Assembly: GCF_009741275.1 (NCBI RefSeq)
Contig: NZ_WOWS01000001.1
Span: forward strand, 806,001 to 870,000
DNA from: Winogradskyella endarachnes
Lineage (GTDB): Bacteria; Bacteroidota; Bacteroidia; Flavobacteriales; Flavobacteriaceae
DNA: 64,000 bases
Reading direction: 5' to 3'
Both the position numbers and the translations under genes were made by a program. Below are positions 8,217 through 16,888 of the stretch, one piece after another. The first letter of the stretch is position 1, and every line of letters starts with the position of its first letter. The notes beneath the pieces were generated by a model. That model saw only the letters and a list, made by a program, of their open reading frames with translations, did no database searches and had not been told where the DNA came from.

Positions 8217-9725
8217 CTACATCTTAAACCAAGCTTCTATATCTGGACCAGAAGTATCTGTTTCTAGCAATGATTTGTGAATAAACTCATTATTGCATTT
8301 TGAATATTCATAATCTACTGCATAAACTTTATGATGCTTAGCAACATCAATAATACTATTACAAACAAATTCAATTTCGGCATTTGTAGTTGTTGGGTGA
8401 ATAGACATACGTATCCAACCTGGTTTACGCACTAAATCTCCAATTGAAATTTCATCAGTTAACTCATGCGACATTTGCTGATCTACGTGTAACAAAAAAT
8501 GGCCATACGTACCTGCACAACTACAACCTCCTCTTGTTTGAATTCCGAATTTATCATTCAACAATTTCACAGCTAAATTAAAATGTAAATCATCTATGTA
8601 AAACGAAATAACACCTAACCTGTCTTGGTGCTGACCAGCTAGAATATTTATATTAGGTATATCACCTAATTTATTAAAAACAATAGTCACCAACTCATGC
8701 TCGCGTTGCAACATATTTGCAACACCCATTTTCTCTTTTAAACGAATAGATAATGCTGTTTTTATGGTTTGAAGAAATCCTGGTGTGCCACCATCTTCTC
8801 GGTCTTCAATATTATCTATGTATTTGTGTTCTCCCCAAGGATTCGTCCAACTTACGGTTCCACCTCCAGGACAGTCTGGCACCATATTTTTATATAATTT
8901 CTTGTTAAACACTAAAACACCAGAAGTTCCAGGTCCTCCTAAAAATTTATGCGGTGAGAAGAAAATAGCATCCAATTGCGCTTCTTTATCTTCTGGATGC
9001 ATATTCATCTCTACATAAGGAGCAGAACAAGCAAAATCCACAAAACAAACACCGCCATGTTGGTGCATTAATTTAGCCACATCATGATATGGTGTTTGTA
9101 TACCTGTAACGTTAGAGCCACCAACAATAGAGGCTATTTTTATTGTATAATCTTTATATTTTACTAATAATTTTTCTAAGTTTTTAAGACAAAATAAACC
9201 CTCTTCATTTGGTGGTACAACTTCAACTTTAGCCAAAGTCTCTAACCATGTGGTTTGGTTTGAGTGATGCTCCATATGTGACACAAAAACAACGGGTCGC
9301 ATTTCTTCGGGAATCTTAGTATATTCTTGTAAATTCTCTGGAATTTTTAATCCTAAAATACGTTGAAATTTATTCACCACACCTGTCATCCCATTACCAG
9401 AAACGATAAGAATATCATCTTCATTAGCATTAACATGGTCTTTAATAATGCGTCTTGCTTTATGATAAGCCTTAGTCATTGCTGTACCAGAAACTGTAGT
9501 CTCTGTATGTGTATTAGCTACAAAAGGACCTATATCATTACATATCTTTTCTTCTATAGGTCTGTATAAGCGACCAGAAGCTGTCCAATCTGTATAAATG
9601 ATTTTTTGCTTACCATATGGTGACTCAAAAGTTTGATTTTGGCCGATTATATGTTTTCTAAATTGACTAAAATAGTTTTCTAATTCTGTAGACTCTGTTG
9701 TGTTAGGTTTTATAATCATAGCCAA
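8217..9725 (-). CDS. Aminotransferase class V-fold PLP-dependent enzyme (cysteine-desulfurase-like)
   Basis: This 502-residue fold-type I enzyme resembles SufS/NifS-like and other class V proteins. It carries SHMEHHSN for cofactor stacking, the pocket stretch VDFACSAPY, and the PLP lysine in SPHKFLGGPGTSG near residue 258. A Cys-containing loop RGGCSCAGTYGHFL follows. It is longer than SufS (about 400 residues) and has no neighbouring suf genes, so I do not call it an iron-sulfur cluster desulfurase. A stem-loop separates it from the upstream mutase gene. The substrate is unknown. Confidence 0.85.
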   Translation of the reverse strand: MAMIIKPNTTESTELENYFSQFRKHIIGQNQTFESPYGKQKIIYTDWTASGRLYRPIEEKICNDIGPFVANTHTETTVSGTAMTKAYHKARRIIKDHVNANEDDILIVSGNGMTGVVNKFQRILGLKIPENLQEYTKIPEEMRPVVFVSHMEHHSNQTTWLETLAKVEVVPPNEEGLFCLKNLEKLLVKYKDYTIKIASIVGGSNVTGIQTPYHDVAKLMHQHGGVCFVDFACSAPYVEMNMHPEDKEAQLDAIFFSPHKFLGGPGTSGVLVFNKKLYKNMVPDCPGGGTVSWTNPWGEHKYIDNIEDREDGGTPGFLQTIKTALSIRLKEKMGVANMLQREHELVTIVFNKLGDIPNINILAGQHQDRLGVISFYIDDLHFNLAVKLLNDKFGIQTRGGCSCAGTYGHFLLHVDQQMSHELTDEISIGDLVRKPGWIRMSIHPTTTNAEIEFVCNSIIDVAKHHKVYAVDYEYSKCNNEFIHKSLLETDTSGPDIEAWFKM

Positions 9726-9736
9726 ATATGTTAATG

Positions 9737-9773
9737 AATAAGACTTCTATTCATTAAAAATAGAAGTCTTATT
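9737..9773 (-). terminator. Stem-loop between mutase and PLP-enzyme genes
   Basis: A perfect 15-base inverted repeat (AATAAGACTTCTATT at 9737-9751, AATAGAAGTCTTATT at 9759-9773) with a 7-base loop lies 30 bases after the mutase stop codon on the minus strand. It is probably a terminator for that gene; the U-tract is weak and partly inside the stem. Confidence 0.55.
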
Positions 9774-9802
9774 ATCTTAATAATTTAAAGTATTTAAAGA
9801 TA

Positions 9803-11191
9803 CTAAATATTAGCAACTTTCTTAATCTCTGCAATAAAACGATCAGCTAAAGTATCTGCTGCTTCCTGAGAAGGCGCTTCTGTATAAATTCTAATAATTG
9901 GTTCTGTATTACTCTTACGTAAGTGTACCCAACTATCTGCAAAATCAATTTTTACACCATCAATAGTCGTTAATTTTTCATCACTGTAATTAGCTTCCAT
10001 AGTCGATAAAATTCCATCAACGTCTAAACCAGGTGTTAATTGAATTTTCTTTTTACTCATAAAATAATTTGGGTAAGAAGCTCTTAACTCACTTACCTTC
10101 ATTTGCTTTTCTGCTAATAAGCTTAGAAATAACGCTACACCAACTAAAGCATCACGACCGTAATGAGAATCCGGATAAATTATTCCTCCATTTCCTTCAC
10201 CACCAATAACAACCTTATTTTTCTTCATTAAAGTCACCACATTAACTTCACCTACAGCACTAGCTTCATAGGTTCCACCATGTTTTTCAGTAACATCACG
10301 CAAAGCTCTTGTAGAACTCATGTTACTTACTGTATTACCTGGCGTTTTACTTAGTACGTAATCTGCACAAGCCACCAAGGTATATTCTTCTCCAAACATT
10401 TCACCAGTCTCATCCATAAAAGCCAAACGGTCAACATCGGGATCTACAACAATTCCGAAATCAGCTCGCTCCTTAACTACAGCTTTTGCTAAATCTCCTA
10501 AATGTTCCTTCAACGGTTCTGGATTATGAGGAAAATGACCTGTTGGGTCGCAATATAATTTTACAGGCTCTACACCTAAACGTTCTAATAATAAAGGAAT
10601 AGCAATACCACCTGTAGAATTAACACCATCTACAACCACTTTAAAATTGGCATCTTTTATGGCTTTTACATTAACAAGCTCAAGGTCTAAAACCTCATCA
10701 ATATGAATATCTATATAAGCATCATTAACTGCAATTTTTCCTAAGTCATCTACTTCAGAAAAACTCATAGCATTAGAGGCTGCAATTTCTAATATTTTCT
10801 GACCTTCAGCCCCATTTAAAAATTCACCTTTAGCATTTAATAATTTTAAAGCATTCCATTGTTTAGGGTTATGACTTGCTGTTAAAATAATACCTCCATC
10901 GGCATGTTCTAATGGTACTGAAATTTCAACCGTTGGCGTTGTAGACAATCCTAAATCAACCACATGAATTCCTAGACCTACCAAGGTATTCATTACTAAA
11001 TTCTGAATCATTTCTCCAGAGATACGTGCATCTCGCCCAACCACAACTTTATACGTTTCTTTTTTACGCTGGTTTTTTAACCAAGTACCATAAGCTGCAG
11101 CAAATTTTACAGCGTCTATAGGTGTTAAATTTTCGTCTACTGCTCCTCCAATAGTTCCTCTGATTCCTGAAATTGATTTTATTAATGTCAT
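9803..11191 (-). CDS. glmM: Phosphoglucosamine mutase
   Basis: The enzyme interconverts hexosamine 6- and 1-phosphates, supplying UDP-GlcNAc for peptidoglycan and LPS. The 462-residue alpha-D-phosphohexomutase has all four family signatures: phosphoserine S106 in TASHNPKQWNA, Mg-binding D250/D252/D254 in DPDVDRLAF, the sugar-binding loop GEGNGGIIYP, and the phosphate-binding RKSNTEPIIRIYTEA near the C terminus. In Flavobacteriaceae this paralogue is normally called glmM, but phosphomannomutase activity cannot be excluded from sequence. A minus-strand TATATTTG box lies upstream at 11211-11218. Confidence 0.88.
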   Translation of the reverse strand: MTLIKSISGIRGTIGGAVDENLTPIDAVKFAAAYGTWLKNQRKKETYKVVVGRDARISGEMIQNLVMNTLVGLGIHVVDLGLSTTPTVEISVPLEHADGGIILTASHNPKQWNALKLLNAKGEFLNGAEGQKILEIAASNAMSFSEVDDLGKIAVNDAYIDIHIDEVLDLELVNVKAIKDANFKVVVDGVNSTGGIAIPLLLERLGVEPVKLYCDPTGHFPHNPEPLKEHLGDLAKAVVKERADFGIVVDPDVDRLAFMDETGEMFGEEYTLVACADYVLSKTPGNTVSNMSSTRALRDVTEKHGGTYEASAVGEVNVVTLMKKNKVVIGGEGNGGIIYPDSHYGRDALVGVALFLSLLAEKQMKVSELRASYPNYFMSKKKIQLTPGLDVDGILSTMEANYSDEKLTTIDGVKIDFADSWVHLRKSNTEPIIRIYTEAPSQEAADTLADRFIAEIKKVANI

Positions 11192-11210
11192 GTATATTTT
11201 CTATTTTTAG

Positions 11211-11218
11211 CAAATATA
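11211..11218 (-). promoter_or_regulatory. Possible -7 box upstream of the mutase gene
   Basis: TATATTTG followed by C on the minus strand lies 20 bases before the start codon and fits the TAnnTTTG consensus. No TTG -33 element is seen at 17-20 bases. Confidence 0.35.
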
Positions 11219-11399
11219 ATATCTTAATCTAACTTAGGTCTTTAACTTATCTTGACTTTTGTCTTTTAACCGAAAATTAACCTTGAATTCAATATTTAGC
11301 CTTCAAAAATTTAATTGTATTTCTAAATATTAAAAAAAGAAAAACAAAGTATTATCTTAAAATTAAGTTGAGTTAATTTTGAATTTGTAAATTAGAATA

Positions 11400-12002
11400 A
11401 TGAATTTTCTGGCACACATTTATCTTTCTGGCGATAACGAACTTATTACTATTGGCAACTTTGTTGGTGATGGTGTTAGAGGCAATAAATATAAGTTGTA
11501 TCCAAAAGACATTCAAATTGGTATTCAACTTCACCGACATATAGATACATTTACAGATGCACACCCAATTTTTAGACAATGTACAAAACGCCTTCACAAC
11601 AATTACGGACATTATAGTGGTGTAATTGTAGATATTTTTTTCGACCATTTTTTAGCTAAAAACTGGATGACGTATTCTAAAATACCTTTAGCTGAATATG
11701 TAGATGTATTTTATAAAAGCCTAAATAAAAATATTGAAATTCTTCCACCTCGTTTTAAAAGAATTTCGCCATTAATCATTGAAGGTAATTGGCTATTGAG
11801 CTACGCAACAATTGATGGCATTCAAAAAGTTTTAAACGGCATGAATCACAGAACAGAAGGACGCTCTAAAATGAACGAAGCTACAAAGGAACTCGTAGAA
11901 TATTATGAGGCTTTTGAAACTGATTTTACTACTTTTTTTGATGAATTAATTGTTTTTAGTCACAAAAAACGAGAAGACATTGAAAACCTATTTAACGTAT
12001 GA
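11400..12002 (+). CDS. Acyl carrier protein phosphodiesterase family protein (AcpH/DUF479)
   Basis: The AcpH family removes the 4'-phosphopantetheine arm from acyl carrier protein. This 200-residue protein has the family start NFLAHIYLSG, the conserved GNFVGDGVRG, the His-rich metal-binding IGIQLHRHIDTFTDAHP and the later IFFDHFLAKNW. Length is normal. Its TGA overlaps the ATG of the next gene (ATGA), which suggests coupling to the gamma-glutamyltransferase despite no obvious biochemical link. Confidence 0.88.
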   Translation: MNFLAHIYLSGDNELITIGNFVGDGVRGNKYKLYPKDIQIGIQLHRHIDTFTDAHPIFRQCTKRLHNNYGHYSGVIVDIFFDHFLAKNWMTYSKIPLAEYVDVFYKSLNKNIEILPPRFKRISPLIIEGNWLLSYATIDGIQKVLNGMNHRTEGRSKMNEATKELVEYYEAFETDFTTFFDELIVFSHKKREDIENLFNV

Positions 12003-13705
12003 AACAATTATATATATTACCAATTCTGCTCGTTTGCTGTATCTTAAGTTGCAAAACGGAAACAAATAAAACCGATGCTGTAACAAATAAACAAGGTCTT
12101 ATTACTGAAAAAGCAATGGTTGTAAGTGCCAGAGCCGAAGCGTCTAAAATTGGAGTCTCTATTTTAAAACAAGGCGGAAACGCATTTGATGCTATGATGG
12201 CAACCGAAATGGCATTAGCAGTTTCTTATCCTTTTGCAGGAAATCTTGGTGGTGGCGGATTTCTAGTTTACCGTTTAGCTGATGGTAGTAAAGGTGCCTT
12301 AGACTACAGAGAAAAAGCACCTTTAGAAGCTACAAAAGACATGTATTTAGATACAAATGGAAATATTATTAAAGATAAAAGTACAATTGGTCACATGGCT
12401 GTTGGTATACCAGGAACTATTGCTGGTATTTTTGAAGCACAAAAACGATTTGGAAAATTAGAAACAAAAACCATCTTAAAACCTGTAATAGCATTAGCAA
12501 AAAAAGGAATTGTTATAACAAAAAATCAAGAAAAGCGTTTTAAAAAATATGATAGTTTATTTAGAGCTGTAAATAAGAAAGAAATATTATACAACAACAG
12601 CTTAAAAGCTGGTGATACTGTTATAAATAAAGCTTTAGCAAAAACTCTAGAACGTATTGCTCAAAACGGACGTAAAGAATTTTATGAAGGCGAAACGGCT
12701 AAAATCTTAGTTAATTACCTTCAAAATAAAGGTGCTATAATTACAGCAAAAGATTTAGAAAAATATGAAGCCAAATGGCGAACACCTGTAACGTTTCAAT
12801 ATGATGATTTAACTATTTCAGGAATGCCACCTCCTTCGTCTGGTGGTGTTTGCTTAAATCAAATAATGACTATGATTGAGCCTTTTAACTTAAAAGAACT
12901 TGGACATAATTCATTAAAAACAATACAAGTTATAGTAGAAGCCGAAAAACGTGCTTATGCAGATCGAAGTTTCTACCTTGGTGACCCAGATTTTGTAGAT
13001 ATTCCACTGCAAACATTAACTAGTAAAGCCTATCTTAAAAACAGAATGGACAACTTTTCTTTTAATTTACCCACACCTGCCGATTCTTTATCTCACGGAA
13101 ACACATTAGAATACGAAAGCGAAGAAACAACGCACTACTCTATTGTTGATCAATTTGGAAATGCTATTGCTGTAACTACAACTTTAAATGGCGCTTATGG
13201 TTCAAAATTATATGTGGAAGAGTTAGGCTTTTTTCTTAATAATGAAATGGACGATTTTAGCAGTAAACCTGGTGAACCTAATTACTTTGGTTTAATAGGT
13301 GCTGAGGCCAATAGTATAGCACCAGAAAAACGCATGTTAAGCTCAATGACACCTACTATTGTTGAAAAAAATGGCGAATTTTATATGTCTGTAGGTACAC
13401 CAGGTGGTTCAACAATTATCACATCTGTTTTACAAACTATACTTAACGTACACGAATTTGGATTAAGCATGCAACAAGCTGTTGACGCACCACGTTTTCA
13501 CAATCAATGGTTACCAGATGAAATACGTATGGAGCCTAATTCTTTCAACTCTACACTTATCGAGGATTTAAAATCTATTGGCTATAATATTAATATAGAA
13601 CGTTCTCCTATAATTGGTAAAGTAGATGGTATACTAAAATTAGATAATGGTACTTTAGAAGGTGGTGCAGACAAACGTGGCGATGATACAGCAGACGGAT
13701 TTTAA
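11999..13705 (+). CDS. ggt: Gamma-glutamyltransferase
   Basis: The enzyme cleaves or transfers the gamma-glutamyl group of glutathione and related peptides in the envelope. The 568-residue precursor has a lipoprotein-type signal (LLVCCILSCK), the large subunit with KQGGNAFDAMMATE and NLGGGGFLVY, and the autocleavage site TTHYS, whose first Thr (T377) becomes the nucleophile of the small subunit. Oxyanion and substrate residues appear as PPPSSGGV, SSMTPT and GTPGGSTIITS. It overlaps the acpH-like gene by four bases and is followed after 14 bases by a membrane protein gene. Confidence 0.94.
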   Translation: MKQLYILPILLVCCILSCKTETNKTDAVTNKQGLITEKAMVVSARAEASKIGVSILKQGGNAFDAMMATEMALAVSYPFAGNLGGGGFLVYRLADGSKGALDYREKAPLEATKDMYLDTNGNIIKDKSTIGHMAVGIPGTIAGIFEAQKRFGKLETKTILKPVIALAKKGIVITKNQEKRFKKYDSLFRAVNKKEILYNNSLKAGDTVINKALAKTLERIAQNGRKEFYEGETAKILVNYLQNKGAIITAKDLEKYEAKWRTPVTFQYDDLTISGMPPPSSGGVCLNQIMTMIEPFNLKELGHNSLKTIQVIVEAEKRAYADRSFYLGDPDFVDIPLQTLTSKAYLKNRMDNFSFNLPTPADSLSHGNTLEYESEETTHYSIVDQFGNAIAVTTTLNGAYGSKLYVEELGFFLNNEMDDFSSKPGEPNYFGLIGAEANSIAPEKRMLSSMTPTIVEKNGEFYMSVGTPGGSTIITSVLQTILNVHEFGLSMQQAVDAPRFHNQWLPDEIRMEPNSFNSTLIEDLKSIGYNINIERSPIIGKVDGILKLDNGTLEGGADKRGDDTADGF

Positions 13706-13719
13706 AACAAGAAAAAATA

Positions 13720-14457
13720 ATGGCAAAAAAAACTTATACAGCTAAAAGTATACTAAAAATAATTGGAGGAATTATAATCTTCTTTACCTTACCTACACTC
13801 CTACTCTTTGGTTTTATGTATTTAAAATACAATGAAGACTTACCTACAGGAAAACTAGGTGCTGATGCTGACCAACTTGCTACAAAAATGCTTAAGTCTT
13901 TAGACGTAGACGCATATTTAAACACCGATTATTTAGAATGGACATTTAAAAATATGCATCATTATAAATGGTATAAATCAGATCAGGTTTGTGAGGTGTA
14001 TTGGGATGATTTTAGCGTGATTTTAGATTTTGAAGACTCATCAAAATCAAAAGTATTTGTTTTAGAGCAAGAGTATAATGGAATAGAAAAACAAGACTAT
14101 ATTACAAAAGCTCAAAATTATTTTAATAATGATTCCTTTTGGTTAGTAGCACCATACAAAGTATTTGATGATGGTGTAGAAAGACGCCTTGTTAAAACAG
14201 AAGATAATAAAAAAGCCCTTTTAGTGACCTACACATCTGGAGGCACAACACCAGGAGATTCTTATTTATGGCATTTTGGTGATAACGGTAAACCCATAAG
14301 TTTTCAAATGTGGGTAGACATTCTACCAATTGAAGGTTTAGAAGCCACTTGGGAAAATTGGACGGTTACAGAAAGTGGTGCTCAACTACCATCCTTTCAT
14401 AAATTATTAATTTTAGGAATTGAAATGACTGATCTAAAAGGTTTAAATTTAGACTAG
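13720..14457 (+). CDS. Membrane-anchored protein of unknown function
   Basis: I do not recognise this 245-residue protein. One membrane segment (about residues 13-33, IIGGIIIFFTLPTLLLFGFMYL) is followed by a domain of about 200 residues, probably periplasmic, with alternating strands and many aromatic residues. It has no Cys pair or metal motif. It lies 14 bases after ggt and is probably in the same transcript. Confidence 0.7.
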   Translation: MAKKTYTAKSILKIIGGIIIFFTLPTLLLFGFMYLKYNEDLPTGKLGADADQLATKMLKSLDVDAYLNTDYLEWTFKNMHHYKWYKSDQVCEVYWDDFSVILDFEDSSKSKVFVLEQEYNGIEKQDYITKAQNYFNNDSFWLVAPYKVFDDGVERRLVKTEDNKKALLVTYTSGGTTPGDSYLWHFGDNGKPISFQMWVDILPIEGLEATWENWTVTESGAQLPSFHKLLILGIEMTDLKGLNLD

Positions 14458-14534
14458 TTATTAACTTTTTGAAATAAAAACATCAATTTATTCTTAATAT
14501 TTCAAAAATAAATCCTAAGAAATCAAACTAATAA

Positions 14535-15335
14535 CTACATATCTCGTAGTTCTCTATTCATGCGTTCCATTTCTTCTAATTCCTTTTGAGGAATCACTTT
14601 TAAGAAAGAAGGATGTTGCTCTATGGCGTATTCTATTTTTTCAACAATTTCTGCAATTGATTCGTTGTCATAATCAATTTCTAAAGGCTTTTTTATTTCA
14701 AAAGTTTGAAAAATATTTTTCTTTTTTATTCTCAGTCCCTTCTTGTCAAATGATCGTCTAAAACCGTCTATTACAATAGGCACAACAACGGGTTTGTATG
14801 TTTTAATAATATGAGCAGTTCCTTTTCTAATGGGTTTAAAAGGTGTCGTTGTACCTTGTGGAAATGTCACTACCCAACCATCATCTAAGGCGGTCTTTAT
14901 CATGGTAATATCACTCATTTTCACTTGTCTATTAACATCTTTTCCTTTAGATCGCCAGGTGCGCTCTATACTAATAGAACCTGTATATGCAAAGATTTTA
15001 GGTAATAAACCAGATTTCATGGTTTCTTTGGCCGCTACGTAATACATATTTAATTTAGGATTCCATAAATAACCTACATTCTTTATACTATCTAATCGAC
15101 CACTTAAACTGGCGTTAAAAACATGAAACATGGCAATTACATCTGCAAAATAGGTTTGATGATTAGATATAAACAACACATTAGTATCTGGTAGATTCTT
15201 AATAATATCAGAGCCTTCAATCTGCAAATCATTAAACCCTCTAAAACGTCTGTGTGTAGCTACACCTAAAAGTCTAATAAGCCATTTTTTAACCCAAAGT
15301 ATATGTCCGAAAGGATTTTTTTTGAATAATCCCAT
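14535..15335 (-). CDS. 1-acylglycerol-3-phosphate acyltransferase family protein (PlsC-like)
   Basis: The family acylates lysophosphatidic acid at the inner membrane. In this 266-residue protein the acyltransferase motif reads SNHQTYFAD (His59, Asp65). It has one more residue between His and Asp than the classical NHxxxxD. The second block is FPQGTTTPFKPIRKGTAHI and the third VVPIVIDGFRR. There are hydrophobic stretches but no signal peptide. It is monocistronic, separated from ggt by convergent orientation and from the Nudix gene by about 50 bases. The altered spacing may be usual in Bacteroidota; activity is inferred. Confidence 0.85.
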   Translation of the reverse strand: MGLFKKNPFGHILWVKKWLIRLLGVATHRRFRGFNDLQIEGSDIIKNLPDTNVLFISNHQTYFADVIAMFHVFNASLSGRLDSIKNVGYLWNPKLNMYYVAAKETMKSGLLPKIFAYTGSISIERTWRSKGKDVNRQVKMSDITMIKTALDDGWVVTFPQGTTTPFKPIRKGTAHIIKTYKPVVVPIVIDGFRRSFDKKGLRIKKKNIFQTFEIKKPLEIDYDNESIAEIVEKIEYAIEQHPSFLKVIPQKELEEMERMNRELRDM

Positions 15336-15384
15336 AGTTATTTTTCAATTTTTAATCGATTACAAATGTAACCAATATGTTAAG

Positions 15385-16029
15385 TTATAAAACCTGTTTT
15401 AACAAGTCTTTTATTTCCCCAAGAATCATTGCTGTAGCTCCCCAAACTATATGATTGCTTAATTTAAATGCAGGAACTTCCACTTCAACATTAAAAGAGG
15501 TTGGTACTGTTGCTGTTACCGAATTAATTTCACTTAAAATATCAGAAAGCTTTACTTCTATAATTGCTTCTACTTCTTCATCTTGTTTAGAAAAAATTAG
15601 TGGTTTTGTAGAAATACCAATAAAAGGATGCACCATAAAATTACTTGGAGGAATATAAATAGGTGATATCATTTTTAAAACATCAAATTCTGTTCTAGAG
15701 ACACCAATCTCCTCTTCAGTTTCTCTAATTGCTGTTTCTTGTAAATCATTATAATCCTCGTCTTCATATTTACCACCAGGAAATCCAACTTGAGCCGAAT
15801 GTACGCCTTTATAAGTTTTACGCAGAATTAAAACCAAATAAGTTTGATTATCAGTTTTTGGATAAAACAACGCCATAACTCCAGCTTTACGAGGTGTTTT
15901 TGAAGCCGTATTAATTTTATTTACCAAATTTAAACGATAAGGTGGAGACATTTTTGCATGCGAGTCTTCGCCCAAAAGCGCAAGATGTTTTATTTTTACT
16001 ACAGATTCTAAAAACGTACTAAATAGCAT
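15385..16029 (-). CDS. Nudix hydrolase, probable CoA pyrophosphatase
   Basis: The protein (214 residues) should hydrolyse a nucleoside-diphosphate-linked substrate, most likely coenzyme A. The Nudix box is GGKYEDEDYND followed by AIRETEEEIG; the upstream SAQVGFPGG corresponds to the HxGQxxFPGG signature of the CoA/NudL subgroup. Its start codon is only two bases from the start of the divergently read cyclophilin gene, so each promoter must overlap the other's coding sequence or lie in the 5' ends. Confidence 0.88.
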   Translation of the reverse strand: MLFSTFLESVVKIKHLALLGEDSHAKMSPPYRLNLVNKINTASKTPRKAGVMALFYPKTDNQTYLVLILRKTYKGVHSAQVGFPGGKYEDEDYNDLQETAIRETEEEIGVSRTEFDVLKMISPIYIPPSNFMVHPFIGISTKPLIFSKQDEEVEAIIEVKLSDILSEINSVTATVPTSFNVEVEVPAFKLSNHIVWGATAMILGEIKDLLKQVL

Positions 16030-16031
16030 TT

Positions 16032-16745
16032 ATGAAATTTCAATTTGTGTTTCCGATAGTTCTCGGAATAGGATTATTACTCCTGAATTGTGAAGATAAA
16101 CAAACTTCAAAAAAAACGAATAATTCGGTTGTAAAAGATTCTACGATTACTAAAACTAAAATAACACAAAAAAAAGAAATTACTTCTGCTTACCCTAAAC
16201 TTACAGATGCTAATGCGATGGAATTCTTTTTAGAATACGAAAAAGAAAACAAAGAAAACAAAGCGCGTATTACTACCGATTTTGGGATTATTGAAATTAA
16301 ACTGTACAACAAAACAAAATTTCACAGAGCCAATTTTGTCTACCTCACAAAACGCCAATATTTTGATGGCACACAATTTTATAGAGTCGTAAAAAACTTT
16401 GTGATACAAGGTGGCAGTAGTGATGACTATGACCTAGCTAAAAAACGACAAAAAATAGGAAAGTATTTATTACCGCCAGACACTAAACGCGGTTATACAC
16501 ACAAAAGAGGAGCAATTTCTATGCCTAGTAGCGAAATTGAAAATGCTTATAAATTAGCATCACCTTTTCAGTTTTTTATTATTCAGCGACCTGGTGGCGC
16601 AAAATATTTAGATGGTGACTACACCGTATTTGGAGAGGTAACATCTGGCATGGAGGTAGTTGATAAAATCAATAGCGTAAAAACAGACGAAGGTGACTGG
16701 CCTTTACACAACGTTTATATTAGAAAAATAGAGCTCATTGATTAA
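16032..16745 (+). CDS. Cyclophilin-type peptidyl-prolyl isomerase lipoprotein
   Basis: Proline isomerase with a probable periplasmic or outer-membrane location. The 237-residue protein has a signal peptide with lipobox-like LLLLNC (Cys about 20), a Lys/Thr-rich linker, then a cyclophilin domain from about residue 75. Diagnostic stretches are FHRANFVYLT, FDGTQFYRVVKNFVIQGG, FQFFIIQ and DGDYTVFGEVTSGMEVVD. The internal insertion with KRQKIGKYLLPPD is typical of Bacteroidota periplasmic forms. Confidence 0.9.
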   Translation: MKFQFVFPIVLGIGLLLLNCEDKQTSKKTNNSVVKDSTITKTKITQKKEITSAYPKLTDANAMEFFLEYEKENKENKARITTDFGIIEIKLYNKTKFHRANFVYLTKRQYFDGTQFYRVVKNFVIQGGSSDDYDLAKKRQKIGKYLLPPDTKRGYTHKRGAISMPSSEIENAYKLASPFQFFIIQRPGGAKYLDGDYTVFGEVTSGMEVVDKINSVKTDEGDWPLHNVYIRKIELID

Positions 16746-16888
16746 AAAAAACAACAAAATTCTTATTTTAAAATAAAGAGAAGTTCTCTAACAATTATAA
16801 ATATTTTAATAACAGTTTTGCTCTTAATTCTGTATCTTGTTTCTTTATTTAAAACACAACATATTTTCCTCTTATAAAACAAACAATA

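Noticed and set aside
8217..9725. Naming the PLP enzyme SufS or NifS
   Set aside because: It is about 100 residues longer than SufS and has no suf/isc neighbours; the fold assignment is safe but the function is not.
11373..11648. Minus-strand 91-residue frame over the acpH-like gene
   Set aside because: It lies opposite a well-supported gene with clear motifs, so it is a shadow frame.
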